Shown here in pieces: positions 52,100-61,975 of a stretch of 64,000 nucleotides of DNA. Made by a program: the position numbers and the translations under genes. Each line of letters starts with the position of its first letter. The stretch's first letter is position 1. The DNA is from Eublepharis macularius (Eukaryota; Chordata; Lepidosauria; Squamata; Eublepharidae): NCBI RefSeq assembly GCF_028583425.1, contig NC_072800.1:3919001-3983000 (forward strand). Direction: 5' to 3'. The notes under the pieces are model-generated. The model saw only the letters and a list, made by a program, of their open reading frames with translations, was not told where the DNA came from and did not search any database.

Positions 52100-53240
52100 A
52101 AATAAAGGTTCTCCCCACTCTTGCTGGTGTTGCCGTGTAACGAAAGAGGTCTCCCTGCTTTTTTCTGAGATTGTTTGGTAAGATGTTCAATAACATGTTT
52201 TTTGGATTCAACTCAAATCTTTGTTTGAAAATCTTCTGCCTCTCTTCATATATCCAGTATTTTTGCACTTTCTCACAAGTCCACTACATATAGGCCGTTT
52301 TCACACTGCTTACCGGCCATGGAACATTGCGCTGAGCTCCTGAAACGACAGCGTCTTCCTGGCACGATATTGTGTGAGAACGCTGTCGTTCCAGGAGCTC
52401 GGCATGATGTTCCATGGCCGGTAAGCAGTGTAAAAACGGCCATGGTGACACGTTGCATTCCTGCATTGACATTTCCAACATTGTCCATTATGGCCCTTAG
52501 AGATTCTCGCAATATCTTTGGGGGTGATATACCATCTAAAAAACATTTTATACCAATTTTCTCTTAGAAACTGACAGGCTGTAAATTTTATATCCTTAGT
52601 CCATTGGTTCACTTGAATAGTTTCTCCAAACTTTTCCATCCATTTTATCATACAGGTTTTAACTTGTTCCATTCTGTGTGGTATTGCAGTAATATTTTGT
52701 AAATTTTCCCTAAGAGATGTTTCAGATCTCCAGATATTAATAGTTCAAATTCTGGTTTTTTCCCCTTAATTTACAGCCTTGTTTGAGAAATTGTTCTTAA
52801 ACAATTCCATGTTCTCAGCCATGGGACATTTCTACCTTGATCTTGAATTTCTTGCCAGGTTTTTATATTTCCTTTCTTGTCAACCATTGACTCAGAACTG
52901 AACTGATCAATTTTGCTTCTGGTGGCTGCGTCATAGTAAGCATTCACTGGCGACGTCAATGGGGAGACCTGTGGGCTCAGTCTGTTTCTACACTGAAACT
53001 GTGTTTTAAGTAGCCCGTCTCTTAGTATGTAAGTCCCGTCCTGTTTTTGGGTAGATTTCAGAGATTTCTTAAGCCATGGATAATTGTGAATACCTTCTTT
53101 GGCATTCTCTGTCTCCAGTTGGAATGCGTCTGCTACTTAGATTTATAATCCAGTCTGTTATCCAAACTAGTGCCCTTTGATCCAGTGTTGAGTGATAAAA
53201 TTAAGTTCCTTTCTTTCTACCGGATGAAACTCCAGTAGAG
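52100..53240 (-). mobile_element. L1 LINE ORF2 C-terminal relic, interrupted by a foldback element
   Basis: Minus translation includes YDAATRSKIDQFSS and KKGNIKTWQEIQDQ (about 52930-52840). Next comes WTKDIKFTACQFLRENWYKM, then FFRWYITPKDIARISK and NGQCWKCQCRNATCH (about 52600-52445). After the inserted foldback it resumes WTCEKVQKYWIYEERQKI and LLNILPNNLRKKQGDLFRYT. This is the Cys-rich C-terminal region of squamate L1 ORF2, beyond the reverse-transcriptase domain. Several frameshifts and stops are present. The 5' parts, including endonuclease and reverse transcriptase, are not recognised. Confidence 0.78.
52293..52441. mobile_element. Foldback element inserted in L1 ORF2
   Basis: The 149-bp palindrome has left arm GGCCGTTTTCACACTGCTTA, then CCGGCCATGGAACATTG. 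The right arm is minus GGCCGTTTTTACACTGCTTA, then CCGGCCATGGAACATC. The stem continues GAGCTCCTG(A/G)AACGACAGCG. Deleting it joins the L1 frame as ..CHHM-WTC.., with flanks CAT and TAT on the minus strand. That fits a 3-bp duplication with one later change. Confidence 0.82.
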
Positions 53241-54051
53241 TTCCAAATGAAACACTTCAGTAAATTGAGATTTTTCAGTGACATAAGCGTTTTAGTGGTA
53301 AAAGTTAAGAATTTCTCTTAACCAGAGAAAGCAATGTAAAATGGGAAAGGGAGTGGTTAAAAAGAAAGGGGAGAGGCCAAATGGAATGTGTGGTTAGAGA
53401 AGGAAGGGCCTGTACCTCAAAGGGAAAGAGGGCCTGGTTATACTCTGTTGCCAAGGGCCCACAGAAACCTGGAACTCTTCTGGCTACCCCCAGGGCTTAT
53501 TTATTTATTTATTTATTTATTTATTATATTTCGAGTGGAGTACAACAAATATAAAACCGTATAACAATTTAGTCTGAAACCAACTAACAACATCAATAAA
53601 AATAGCAATTTCTGAAAGATAATGGCAACAGTACAAATATTGCACAACCCAGCAATAACAGCAATCCAGGGGGCCGGATAGCTAATTGCTAGATGTTACA
53701 AACACAGAGAGAGGCAGCTCCAGGAAAAGACCGAAAACAAAACAAAACCAGGCGTCTGCCCAACCAACCAGAGGTACAGTGAATGAGCAAGGAAGAATAA
53801 TCTCACTTAAAGAGAAAATCATGACATTTATACAGCATAAAAAGTGCCAAGTGCATCAGATAAATAAACTCATCTTGTAATAATCTAACAAGGTTTCATG
53901 CAAATATTTCCTATAAACACAATACATAGAATCCTATGAAGCCATCAATGCATATAATTCCATCAATAAATACAATAAATATAATCCAATAAATACAATA
54001 AATATACATGAATACACAGTATATATGGCCACTCTTCAACGTCTCTGAACA
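53241..54051. other. Unassigned sequence with (TTTA)n and AT-rich block
   Basis: (TTTA)n lies at 53497-53526, followed by TATATTTCGAGTGGAGTACAAC, which on minus resembles an L2-group LINE 3' end. 53880-54020 has repeated CAATAAATA words. No gene. Confidence 0.45.
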
Positions 54052-54357
54052 TCAATACAAAGAACCTCCTTCTTTCTTCTGGGATGAAGCACTGAAAGCT
54101 TCCACCATTCCCCTGGCCCTGCTGGCAAAAGCTAGTGCTGCCAGCTGCTCCCTAATGGACTTGCCAGCCAAACCCTTACCTTTCTGCACCATGCAGAAAT
54201 GCATAAGGTGCCTAACCGGGATAGGCCATACCTGCTGAAGACCTGCTTCCCTTCTAAAGCCTGCAAACTGGTGCACTGCCCGATCATATGACCACTGCGT
54301 GCTGGGGGCAATTGCCAGTTGTATGGCCCTTTCTGCCTCTAGCATCCAAGGTTCCAC
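54052..54357 (-). pseudogene. DIRS tyrosine recombinase, N-terminal domain only
   Basis: The minus frame reads WMLEAERAIQLAIAPSTQWS, YDRAVHQFAGFRREAG and GKSIREQLAALAFASRARGM. This is the SAM-like N-terminal DNA-binding domain of the tyrosine recombinase that DIRS elements use instead of an integrase. The catalytic R..H.R..Y half is missing because the element stops at about 54052. It overlaps the RNase H frame in a different phase, as is usual in DIRS elements. Confidence 0.75.
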
Positions 54358-54976
54358 AGCTCCTGGGCATCATGGTCAGCAGGGCATTGGCCTTGGGAGC
54401 AAGCTGCTGAAACTGGCCCATCTGAAAGTGAGACAGAGCATCTGCCATGCTATTGTCCACCCCCAGGATGTGCTTAGCCATGAACAGCATATTTAACCAT
54501 AAGCACTGGAGAGTTATAGCCCGGACCAGTCTCATGAGCCTTGTGGACCTGGATGAAAGGTATCGAAGGACATGCACCACTGCCTGGTTGTCGCACCAAA
54601 AGTGGACAGAGTGGTTTGCCAGTTCGTTACCCCACAAACATACCGCCACCAGGATAGGAAACAGTTCCAGAAAGTTAAGATCCTTGCACAGGCCTCTCCT
54701 GAGCCAACGGGCTGGCCAACACTCAGTGCACCAGTGCCCCCCAAAATAAACTCCAAAACCAATGGAACCTGAGGCATCAGAGGACACCTGCAAATCGGCT
54801 TCCAACAAGAGGACCTCTCTCCAAAAGGAAACCCCATTGCAATCCTGAAGGAATTCCTCCCAGACCTCCAGGTACTCCTTCATACCCTTACTGATCTTAA
54901 GTCTGTGGTGGGGAAGCCAAAGTCCCCCCATCGCATTGCACAGGCATCTGAGAAACGCCCTCCCTGGCACCACCAT
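54284..54976 (-). pseudogene. DIRS RNase H region
   Basis: 230 open codons. QVSSDASGSIGFGVYFGGHW (first Asp), NFLELFPILVAVCLWG (Glu), VHFWCDNQAVVHVL (second Asp) and GVDNSMADALSHFQM (last Asp) mark a full RNase H catalytic set, as found after the reverse transcriptase in DIRS elements. The N-terminal junction to the reverse transcriptase (54977-55166) is readable but holds stops. Confidence 0.85.
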
Positions 54977-55166
54977 ACAGCAGGCAAAATTTAAATGCCC
55001 AACCAGCTATTGAAGCTCCCGTAACATAACCTTTTGCTTCTCCCTAAAGGAGACAAGTCATGTCCTGAGCTCATCCAGTTTCTCAGCCGGCAACCATGAA
55101 GTCTGCCTGACCGTGTCCAACTCTATTCCTAAAAAGGTAAGAGCGGAGGCCGGACCCTCTGTCTTT

Positions 55167-55580
55167 TCATGGGCAAGAGGTACACCCCCATGGCCCCATG
55201 AAAATAAAGTCATCTAAATAGTTTGCCGTGGGCCGACACTGAAGCCGTGACCTCAGGGCCCACTCGAGGAACGAGCTGTAACGCTGGAAGGCTGCATGTG
55301 AAATGGAGCAACCCATAGGAAGGGCCCTATCCATATAGAATTGGCCTTCAAACGCAAAGCCAAGCAGCTCAAAGTCCTCCGGATGAATTGGCAGAAGGCG
55401 AAATGCCAACTTAATGTCGCATTTGGCCATCTTCACACCTACCCCACATCAATGCACAATCCTGACCGCCTGGACAGAGGAAGTGTATCTAACTGAGCAC
55501 AAGTGCTCTGGAATGGCGTCATTCACCGACCACCCTTTTGGGTAGGACAGATGGTGGATAAGCCGAAACTGTTTGGTACT
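55167..55580 (-). pseudogene. DIRS reverse transcriptase fragment
   Basis: From about 55575 the minus frame reads LIHHLSYPKGWSVNDAIPE and, after one TGA, KMAKCDIKLAFRLLPIHP (motif A Asp). It then reads ALPMGCSISHAAFQRYSSFL (motif B) and NYLDDFIF (motif C, catalytic Asp pair). Order and spacing match DIRS1-like elements. No gag, no terminal repeats and no internal complementary region are seen, so this is an internal relic. Confidence 0.85.
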
Positions 55581-56149
55581 GTATCTTTAAAAATCTACAG
55601 TAGTAAATTAGTCATGGCGTTTCTTTGTTTTGGTGGTCAGTGGGAAACAGACAGGTAAGCCCATGCAAACAGAGTTCAATTGTAAAGTAATGTTGTTGTA
55701 TTCTTATTCCAGGTTGGATCATCATATTCACAGGGGGCACATAGCCTTCCCCCCCCCCGCCCCAGCCAGACGAGAAGCCAGCAAACTTAGCTTATTTCGT
55801 ACATGGAACTTTACCAAGGGAGTAGTAATAATCCAAACCAAAACCCCAACAAAAGGAAGTTCAACACATCCAACCAGCATAATGCTAGACGTCAAACCTC
55901 AGTTGACAGCCATATTCCGTGTACTGCTAGATGTTAGCAAAACAGGGGGGACAATAAACCCCGTCCCCCGTGGCAGGAAGCTGGCTATTGACGGTTGTAA
56001 GTGGTGTTGCCAAAGTCCCCCTCCACCAAAAAATGGACACGGGCCCCAGCACTTACCCTACTTTTCAGCTTCGCATGCGTGCTCCTGACTCCGGCACGAA
56101 GATGTCACGTCCATGAATGGTCAAAAACAACCAAGAGGCTTCCCCAGGA
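55581..56149. other. Unassigned sequence
   Basis: No feature recognised. A C run lies at 55751-55761. Confidence 0.35.
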
Positions 56150-56700
56150 AGAGCTAAGGAAAATACAAAAAACACACTTGGGGAAATGATCCTAATGATA
56201 CCTAATAATGCCTAATAAGCAATCAATAATTTCACAATCAGTGAATTACAAAATTCAAACATATACATATATACAATTCAAGAGTCCATCATACTGAATC
56301 AATACTGGAAACAACATATAACTCCTTCAACAGACCATCGCCTCCAAACACTCTCAACATTAAATATAGTCTCTTGTTAATAATATAGAAATGTCCACAA
56401 TCTCCAAATAAATCAAATGTTGAGGAGCCCTGTGTCGCTGTCTATTCAAGGGAAAGTGGGTATCTTGCAAGGTGAGAGAAGTCCATGAAAGGTAGCAACA
56501 GCTTCTGATTAGGTTTTTTTCCTTCTCTCTCTCAGCAGGTGGGAAAAGGGGGATGAAAGGGGGAACTCCACGGAGTCCCCCAAATGGCCATACGAGCAGC
56601 CAGCAAAGTTATTCTGCTTGTTTCATTTCACAAGAACTTCCTCAGGAGCCAACAGAGAATCCACCACTCAATATTCTAAAAATAAAGAGTTTTGATATCA
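56150..56700 (-). mobile_element. Possible PLE 3' UTR/tail
   Basis: The minus strand carries CCTGAGGAAGTTCTTGTGAAATGAAACAAGC near 56655-56620, the kind of GAAGAA..GTGA..GCGAAAC tail motif that ends PLEs, followed by AT-rich sequence. No coding part is attached, so the call is tentative. Confidence 0.4.
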
Positions 56701-56721
56701 CCTTTTATACACCTAAGGAGG

Positions 56722-56970
56722 GCCAGTTTGTTGTAGTGGTTAAGAGTGCAGGACTCTAATCTGGAGAGCCAGGTTTGATTCCCCACTCCTCCACTTGAAG
56801 CCAGCTGAGTGACCTTGGGTCAGTCACAGCTTCTCGGAGCTCTCTCAGCCCCACCCACCTCACAGGGTGATTGTTGTGGGGATAATAATGGCATACTTTG
56901 TAAACCACTCTGAATGGGCATTAAGTCATCCTGAAGGGTGGTATGGTATATAAACCAAATGTTGTTGTTA
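56722..56970 (+). mobile_element. tRNA-derived SINE with L2-like tail
   Basis: GCCAGTTTGTTGTAGTGGTT, GAGAGCCAGGTTTGATTCCC and GTGACCTTGGGTCAGTCACAGC make the head and body. CTGAAGGGTGGTATGGTATA and TTGTTGTTAT make the tail. It is close to 39763-40011, and both are preceded by CTTTTATACACC(C/T).AGGAGG. Confidence 0.82.
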
Positions 56971-57044
56971 TGAGCTAAATTCAGACGGGTCTGTGACTGC
57001 TTCATTCTGCTGTGCTTTTATTTATTCTCCTAACAATTTCCCAC

Positions 57045-57101
57045 TACCTAGGCTCCACCCCAAATATCCAGGAATTCCCCAACCCAAATTTGGTAACCAT
57101 C
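57045..57101 (-). repeat. Fragment of the TTTGGGGGTGGAGCC repeat
   Basis: On minus, GGTTGGGGAATTCCTGGATA then TTTGGGGTGGAGCC matches 60902-61095. Confidence 0.6.
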
Positions 57102-57563
57102 ATCACACATAATGGTCTCAAAGTGTCCATTTGTCATTTCAGTGTATATGTTTTGATTTATACAACCTGGAAAAGTGAAGACTGTGCCTTTTGTGGTGAG
57201 TGAAGGTGGCCAGAGAGACCTTCATGAAGGTCTCCTCCTTGAGCCCACTTTGGTTTCTGAAGGCAAATTATTGAAAAAGGTTTCAGACACCAAAAAGATA
57301 CCATGCTGTCCTCCCCTTTTCAATCTGATCTCCTCCCCCCACCACCCCTCTGCTTTCAGTGTGTGAAACCATAAAAATAAATCAGTTTGCCTTCAGAAGC
57401 AAAAGCAGGCTTAAAGAGCCTGCATGAAGCTACCAAGTGGTGGAGGGTAAGATCAATGACTCTTGGTGGCAGCTCTGTCCTGGTGGAATGGGCTGCCAGT
57501 CAAAAGTAGGACTGCCTCTTCTCTCATTAAAATCAAACACCAGTGTAAAACTGTACTGGTCAG
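57102..57563. other. Unassigned sequence
   Basis: No feature recognised. Confidence 0.4.
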
Positions 57564-57568
57564 CCAGG

Positions 57569-58004
57569 TGTCAGGTCTTGCCAGATAAACCCTTCAAGCA
57601 CTTCACTGTAGACACTCAGGTGTAAGAGTTAAAGTTACTTTATTAAAGACAGAGATCAGTATCAAGGTACTCAGACTGGGTCATTGGCAGAAGTGACGCA
57701 AGGTGGGTGAGCAGTGATAATTATAGGGGAATGTTCCCGCCCCTGGGAATGGGAGACCATTAGGGTTTTGGTGCAAATGGTCCATGCCTGGAGGAGAAGG
57801 GAACAGGGAGGGATGAGTTCATCACAGTTCTCAGGGAGGCTCCAAGGCCACGTTCTCAAGCCGGCTGGGAAAATGAAAGCAAAACACCTGCAAGATAAGC
57901 AGCTAACAGCCAAGTAGCAAATAAGAGCCCTTCACGCATTCTCAGAGGATCAGAGCATCATGCATAGAGACACATGTGGCAGATATGCTGGGGTGTACCT
58001 GACA
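57569..58004 (-). repeat. Solo LTR with exact 5-bp TSD
   Basis: The ends are TGTCAGGT and ACCTGACA, an 8-bp terminal inverted repeat; length 436 bp. CCAGG flanks it on both sides (57564-57568 and 58005-58009). The minus strand has CTTTAATAAAGTAAC about 75 bp from its 3' end, so the LTR reads minus. A 5-bp TSD fits Ty3/Gypsy or some retroviral groups. No internal region remains, as expected after LTR-LTR recombination. Confidence 0.85.
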
Positions 58005-58009
58005 CCAGG

Positions 58010-59049
58010 ACTTGATGTTCATTGTGCTGTTGTCTTAGTGTTTTGTCAGGTTTCTGCTCTCAAAGCTCCCCACCCTGTCCAGTTCTCACCTGCCATGGCA
58101 GCAAAGCCATGTAGGAAACGAGGGAACTGAAATACAACGTCCATTCTGTGCCCTCCTCTGATGGATGAGCTGCATGAGGCAGTGAGTCCTTGTGAGCCAA
58201 AGGTGAATGAAACATGTGTTTGTGCAGCGTTGCTACTTGGGAGCTGTGGTCTGTGTGTGTGAGAAGGCATCATCGTAATCATCATGCAACGCTCTGTATC
58301 ATGGGGCGTCATCACACCACACCAGAGCCAGCAGCAGTTAGCAGCCAGCTGTCTTGGGTGATGATGGATGTCATTGACCAGGCACTTCCGAAATCAGCAC
58401 AGAAACCTGAAATGCATCTGATTTGCCAATGAAGCGCCCCTGCCCCCGTCTTTGGCGCGTACATGACGTTGCCGACAAGCCATTAAGTTCAGCACAAGCA
58501 CAGCGGCGGCTATCGACAGTGTGCTTAGTGTGACGAGGGATGCTGCTGAACACATCCTTTCAAAAGCAGCACATTAACTGCAGCTTGTTTAAAATTGCAA
58601 ACATGACAGGCTGTTCAATAGTTGCAAGCACGAGGCGTTTCCTTCTCAGGCAGATCCTCTGAGAGGATCACCGCTCGGCTAATTACAATGTAGTACATTA
58701 CTTTCTTGCTTGGATACATGGGATTATGCCACTTTGTCTTCAACAGAGAAGCTATGCTACCGAAAGTCACAATACCACTGCTTTGACTCAAAACATCCTC
58801 ATTTTAATTTTGCGTTTCCCTTTTGCAAGTTGAACCAATGGGGCTTTGTTTCCATGCCATTTTCTGTTCTGCGTGAAAAATTTTGCCCATTAAATTTATG
58901 CTTCGGTAACATCAATTTTGCATCAGTTTTCCACAAGTGGCCCATTAATGGTGTGCAAATGGTGTAAAATAGACCAACCGGGAACACCAGCAATGAAGAA
59001 GCTTACAGTGGCAAACTACAAGAGCATCTTGCACATTCCTTGGCATAGA
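58010..59049. other. Unassigned sequence
   Basis: No gene recognised. 58440-58700 (TTTAAAATTGCAAACATGAC, CGGCTAATTACAATG) is unique-looking and might be conserved noncoding DNA. Confidence 0.35.
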
Positions 59050-59155
59050 GCTGGGGGTGGTCAGGGGGTGGGAGATAGCTGTGAATTTCCTGCATTGTGC
59101 AGGGGTTGGCCTAGATGACCCTTGAGGTCCCTTCCAACTCTATGTTTCTGTGTTT
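59050..59155 (+). mobile_element. CR1 LINE 3' end
   Basis: GGGAGATAGCTGTGAATTTC, GGGGTTGGCCTAGATGACCC and GAGGTCCCTTCCAACTCTATG match the CR1 terminus. It is nearly the same as 8285-8385. Confidence 0.85.
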
Positions 59156-59204
59156 CATAACAGCATGCAAGGGAGGATGCAGGACTTACCACTCAACAAC
59201 TGTC

Positions 59205-59653
59205 AGGCTTGAGCAGAGATTTGAGCAGCACTTCCCTGGCCCATCTTATGTATTTAATTATTTGTATGTATGTATGTATGTATCCTGCAGAGGAATTTCA
59301 AAGGGAGATTAGAAAGAGAGACTGCAGAATTGCAACTGATAACAAAGCACAAGACAATGCATCCACCTGGACTGAATCGAGACCTAGGCTTTCTGTCTCA
59401 TTACCAATGCTGATTTCTCTGCACCCACTACCCTTGTGCATACCCCACCCTATCCAATCATGCCTGCTATTGTCTATCACCAGCTATTATTATTTGGCTT
59501 CTGTAATCACTCCACTCTCCAAGTTATATGGACAGATGGTCTCACATTCTAGCTGTATCTGAAGAAGTGAGCTGTGACTCACGAAAGCTCATACTCTACC
59601 TCAAATTTTGTTAGTCTTAAAGGTGCTACTGGACTCTTGTTCTTTTCTACTGC
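59205..59653 (+). mobile_element. PLE 3' region and tail
   Basis: A (TGTA)n run lies at 59263-59283. 59305-59410 is shared, inverted, with 19950-20026. The tail is CTGAAGAAGTGAGCTGTGAC, TCACGAAAGCTCATACTC and GTCTTAAAGGTGCTACTGGA, homologous to the tail downstream of the coding PLE at 35.8-36.2 kb but another subfamily. Confidence 0.75.
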
Positions 59654-60146
59654 ATGCATGTATTTTTGTATTAACAAAATTTACATCCCACCTTCCTGCC
59701 CTCATCTATTTACATATTCCATATGCATCTAGAAACAGGTTGCCGTTAGGGAATTCCTTTCACTGAAAGTCACTTTTTTAGATATAGCCGTAGATTTCTC
59801 TTATTCTCTTTTTTCTCTTTTAAAAGGATTTCTCTTTGGTTTCTCTTTAAAGAGAAATCAGTGCACCCTTTTGAAACTTCAGCTCTTGCAGTTCTTTTCT
59901 GTTACACACCCAGGATAGTGCTCTAGTAGGAAGGCTTAGGAAGACACAGCCTGCCTCTGAGCATCTGCAGAGTGATGTTCTGAAATGTTGCAGGCCCTCC
60001 CTTCTTGCCCATCCTCTCCAAATTTATCTTTGTTTAAACAGGAATTGATTAGAAACTGACTCCAAATTCCTAAAATGAGGGAAACAGATGTTTGAATTTC
60101 AGAGAGATGCTGGGTAAAGAGGAATTTCCTATCTGGAAGAGAAACC
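59654..60146. other. Unassigned sequence
   Basis: 59760-59860 has TTTCTCTTT-type repeats and a TTCTCTTTAAAGAGAA palindrome. Nothing else recognised. Confidence 0.4.
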
Positions 60147-60157
60147 GTGCCTAAGTA
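60147..60157. repeat. Target-site duplication, left copy, of the second PLE hairpin
   Basis: GTGCCTAAGTA is repeated exactly at 60416-60426. Confidence 0.8.
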
Positions 60158-60415
60158 ATAGATCCAGAGGAGTTAGCTGTGTTAGCCTGTAGTTGCAAAA
60201 TAGTAAAAAATCCAGCAGCACCTTTAAGACTAACCAATGTTATTGTAGCATAAGCTTTTGAGAACTACAGCTCTCTTCGTCAGATGCATTGTCAGCTTTC
60301 AAGAACCTCAGCTCTCTTCATCAGATGCATCTGACGAAGAGAGCTGTGGTTCTCAAAAGCTTATGCTACAGTAAAGTTGGTTAGTTTTAAAGGTGCTACT
60401 GGACTCTTTACTATT
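60158..60415. mobile_element. PLE tail hairpin inserted as a unit (11-bp TSD)
   Basis: The minus tail (60290 to 60158) and plus tail (60326 to 60415) both contain GCATCTGACGAAGAGAGCTG, CTCAAAAGCTTATGCTACA and AAAGGTGCT(A/G)CTGGA. The minus copy extends further, to GCTAACTCCTCTGGATC. A third short tail start (CAGCTTTCAAGAACC..TCTTCATCAGATGC) lies between them. The 11-bp direct repeats flank the entire unit. Confidence 0.85.
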
Positions 60416-60426
60416 GTGCCTAAGTA

Positions 60427-60901
60427 GGCACAGCACATTTGATTTCTGAGCCCTACACCACAACCTAGTCTGCGCACTGATTGACAGAGGAAAGTAGAAC
60501 CCTGCTGTCCAGGGTCGAGTTTGGAGTCATCTTCTGCCCCTCAATCCAACCGCTGAGCAGAGTGATTCTAGGGCTGTAGAAATGCAGGCACAGCCTGTGA
60601 GGCTGTACTGCTCTGCTACTGGAGCCAATATTTTAAAGAGATCTTTTAATGACTCATATTGTCTACACTTCTGTATCATTATCTGTTTCTTTTGAAGTAC
60701 GTAATGGTTTTCAATAATTATGAACTAGCCTGAAACGGTGGATGTTATAAAATTAGCAGTAGTGAATTTTTGCATTACCAAATGTGATCTAATTAAGTAA
60801 ATCTCTGGAGGACATGAAGGAAATATTCTCATTTGTTCATATCTTTACCCCCCCAAATCTTTTTCAGACTATCTGTGAATAGCTGCAGAGGGATCTCTAC
60901 T
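60427..60901. other. Unassigned sequence
   Basis: No feature recognised; AT-rich after 60620. Confidence 0.4.
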
Positions 60902-61095
60902 AGGGTTGCCAGCTCAGGTTGGGAAATTCCTGGAGATTTGGGGGTGGAGCCTGGGGGGTTGGGGAAGGGGAGAGACCTCAGTGGGATATAATACCACAGA
61001 GTCCACCCTCCAAAGCAGCCACTTTCTCTGGGGGAACTGATCTCTGTCATATGGAGAACGGGTTATTCTGCCCTTTCCCACCATTGGTTCTCGCC
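60902..61095 (+). repeat. GGGTTGCCAGC repeat, best copy
   Basis: It begins AGGGTTGCCAGCTCAGGTTG and has CCTGGAGATTTGGGGGTGGA, GGACCTCA-like AGAGACCTCAGTGGG, then CCACCCTCCAAAGCAGCCAC and GGGGAACTGATCTCTGTC. The same consensus appears in pieces at 276, 1027 and 57045. The end complementary to GTTGCCAGC is missing here. Confidence 0.65.
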
Positions 61096-61165
61096 CCATG
61101 CTGCTTTGACTGTCCCCTGATTTTCACCATTGGGTACGTGAAGAGCTCCTCTGATCCAGTTTTGA

Positions 61166-61410
61166 GCCAGTTTGGTATAGTGGTTAAGAATGCGGGACTC
61201 TAATCTGGAGAGCCGGGTTTGATTCCCCCCTCCTCCGCTTGAAGCCAGCTGGGTGACCTTGGGCTATTCACAGCTCTCTGGAGCTCTCTCAGCCCCACCC
61301 ACCTCACAAGGTGTTTTGTTGTGGGGATAATAATGACATACTTTGTAAACTGCTCTGAGTGGGTGTTAGGACATCCTGAAGGGTGGTATATAAATCAAAT
61401 GTTGTTGTTA
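61166..61410 (+). mobile_element. tRNA-derived SINE with L2-like tail
   Basis: GCCAGTTTGGTATAGTGGTT, GAGAGCCGGGTTTGATTCCC, GTGACCTTGGG, then CTGAAGGGTGGTATATAAAT and TTGTTGTTAT. It is full length. Confidence 0.83.
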
Positions 61411-61796
61411 TCATCTCTCCCATGGACACACATGTTTTGCCTTTAGTTTTCACCTTTTAAAACATTTTATTTCTCCCCCTTTCCCCCCAGGTCTTTTGAG
61501 ACCACTTTTATCCCAGGCTTTTTCTGGAAGCTGATTTTGGGTTGATGCGTAATGTTACTTTGGGTTTTGCTTATCCCACCTGGCCCCGCCCATCTCCAGC
61601 CTGCTTTGGGATGATTGAACTTTCACCACCACCATCATCGAACCACTCCTGCCCCCACACCTTCCTTTCCCTCCTCCGGGTCCCCCCCTTTTTTAAATCA
61701 TCATTTTCATAGCATTATATCGACCTGCCATTGTAACAAGGCAAATCAAAAATCCGAAAGAAAAAGAGTCTCATGGCATTTTCTCTATACTGCTTC
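61411..61796. other. Unassigned sequence
   Basis: Nothing recognised; C/T-rich around 61470-61690. Confidence 0.4.
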
Positions 61797-61975
61797 TAAC
61801 AAGGCATGTGGCAGATTCTCTGAATTCCCAGCTTTCATTAAAGAAAGTAAGTCTCAAGACTGTTCCATTGTGGAGGTATGCTTTTTTTCTTTATATTTCT
61901 GCGTGGGAAAGGCTAGAGACTTAATTTTTAAAAAATGAAAGCTGGGAATTCAGAGTATCTGCTGCATGTATTGTT
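61797..61975. repeat. Inverted repeat, ~42-bp arms
   Basis: AACAAGGCATGTGGCAGATT with CTCTGAATTCCCAGCTTTCATT (61797-61838) is inverted at 61934-61975 with a few mismatches. About 95 bp separate the arms. It could be a short foldback element. Confidence 0.7.

Noticed and set aside
53241-53500. Upstream extension of the L1 ORF2 relic
   Set aside because: A few L1-like words may continue, but frames are too broken to support a boundary beyond about 53240.
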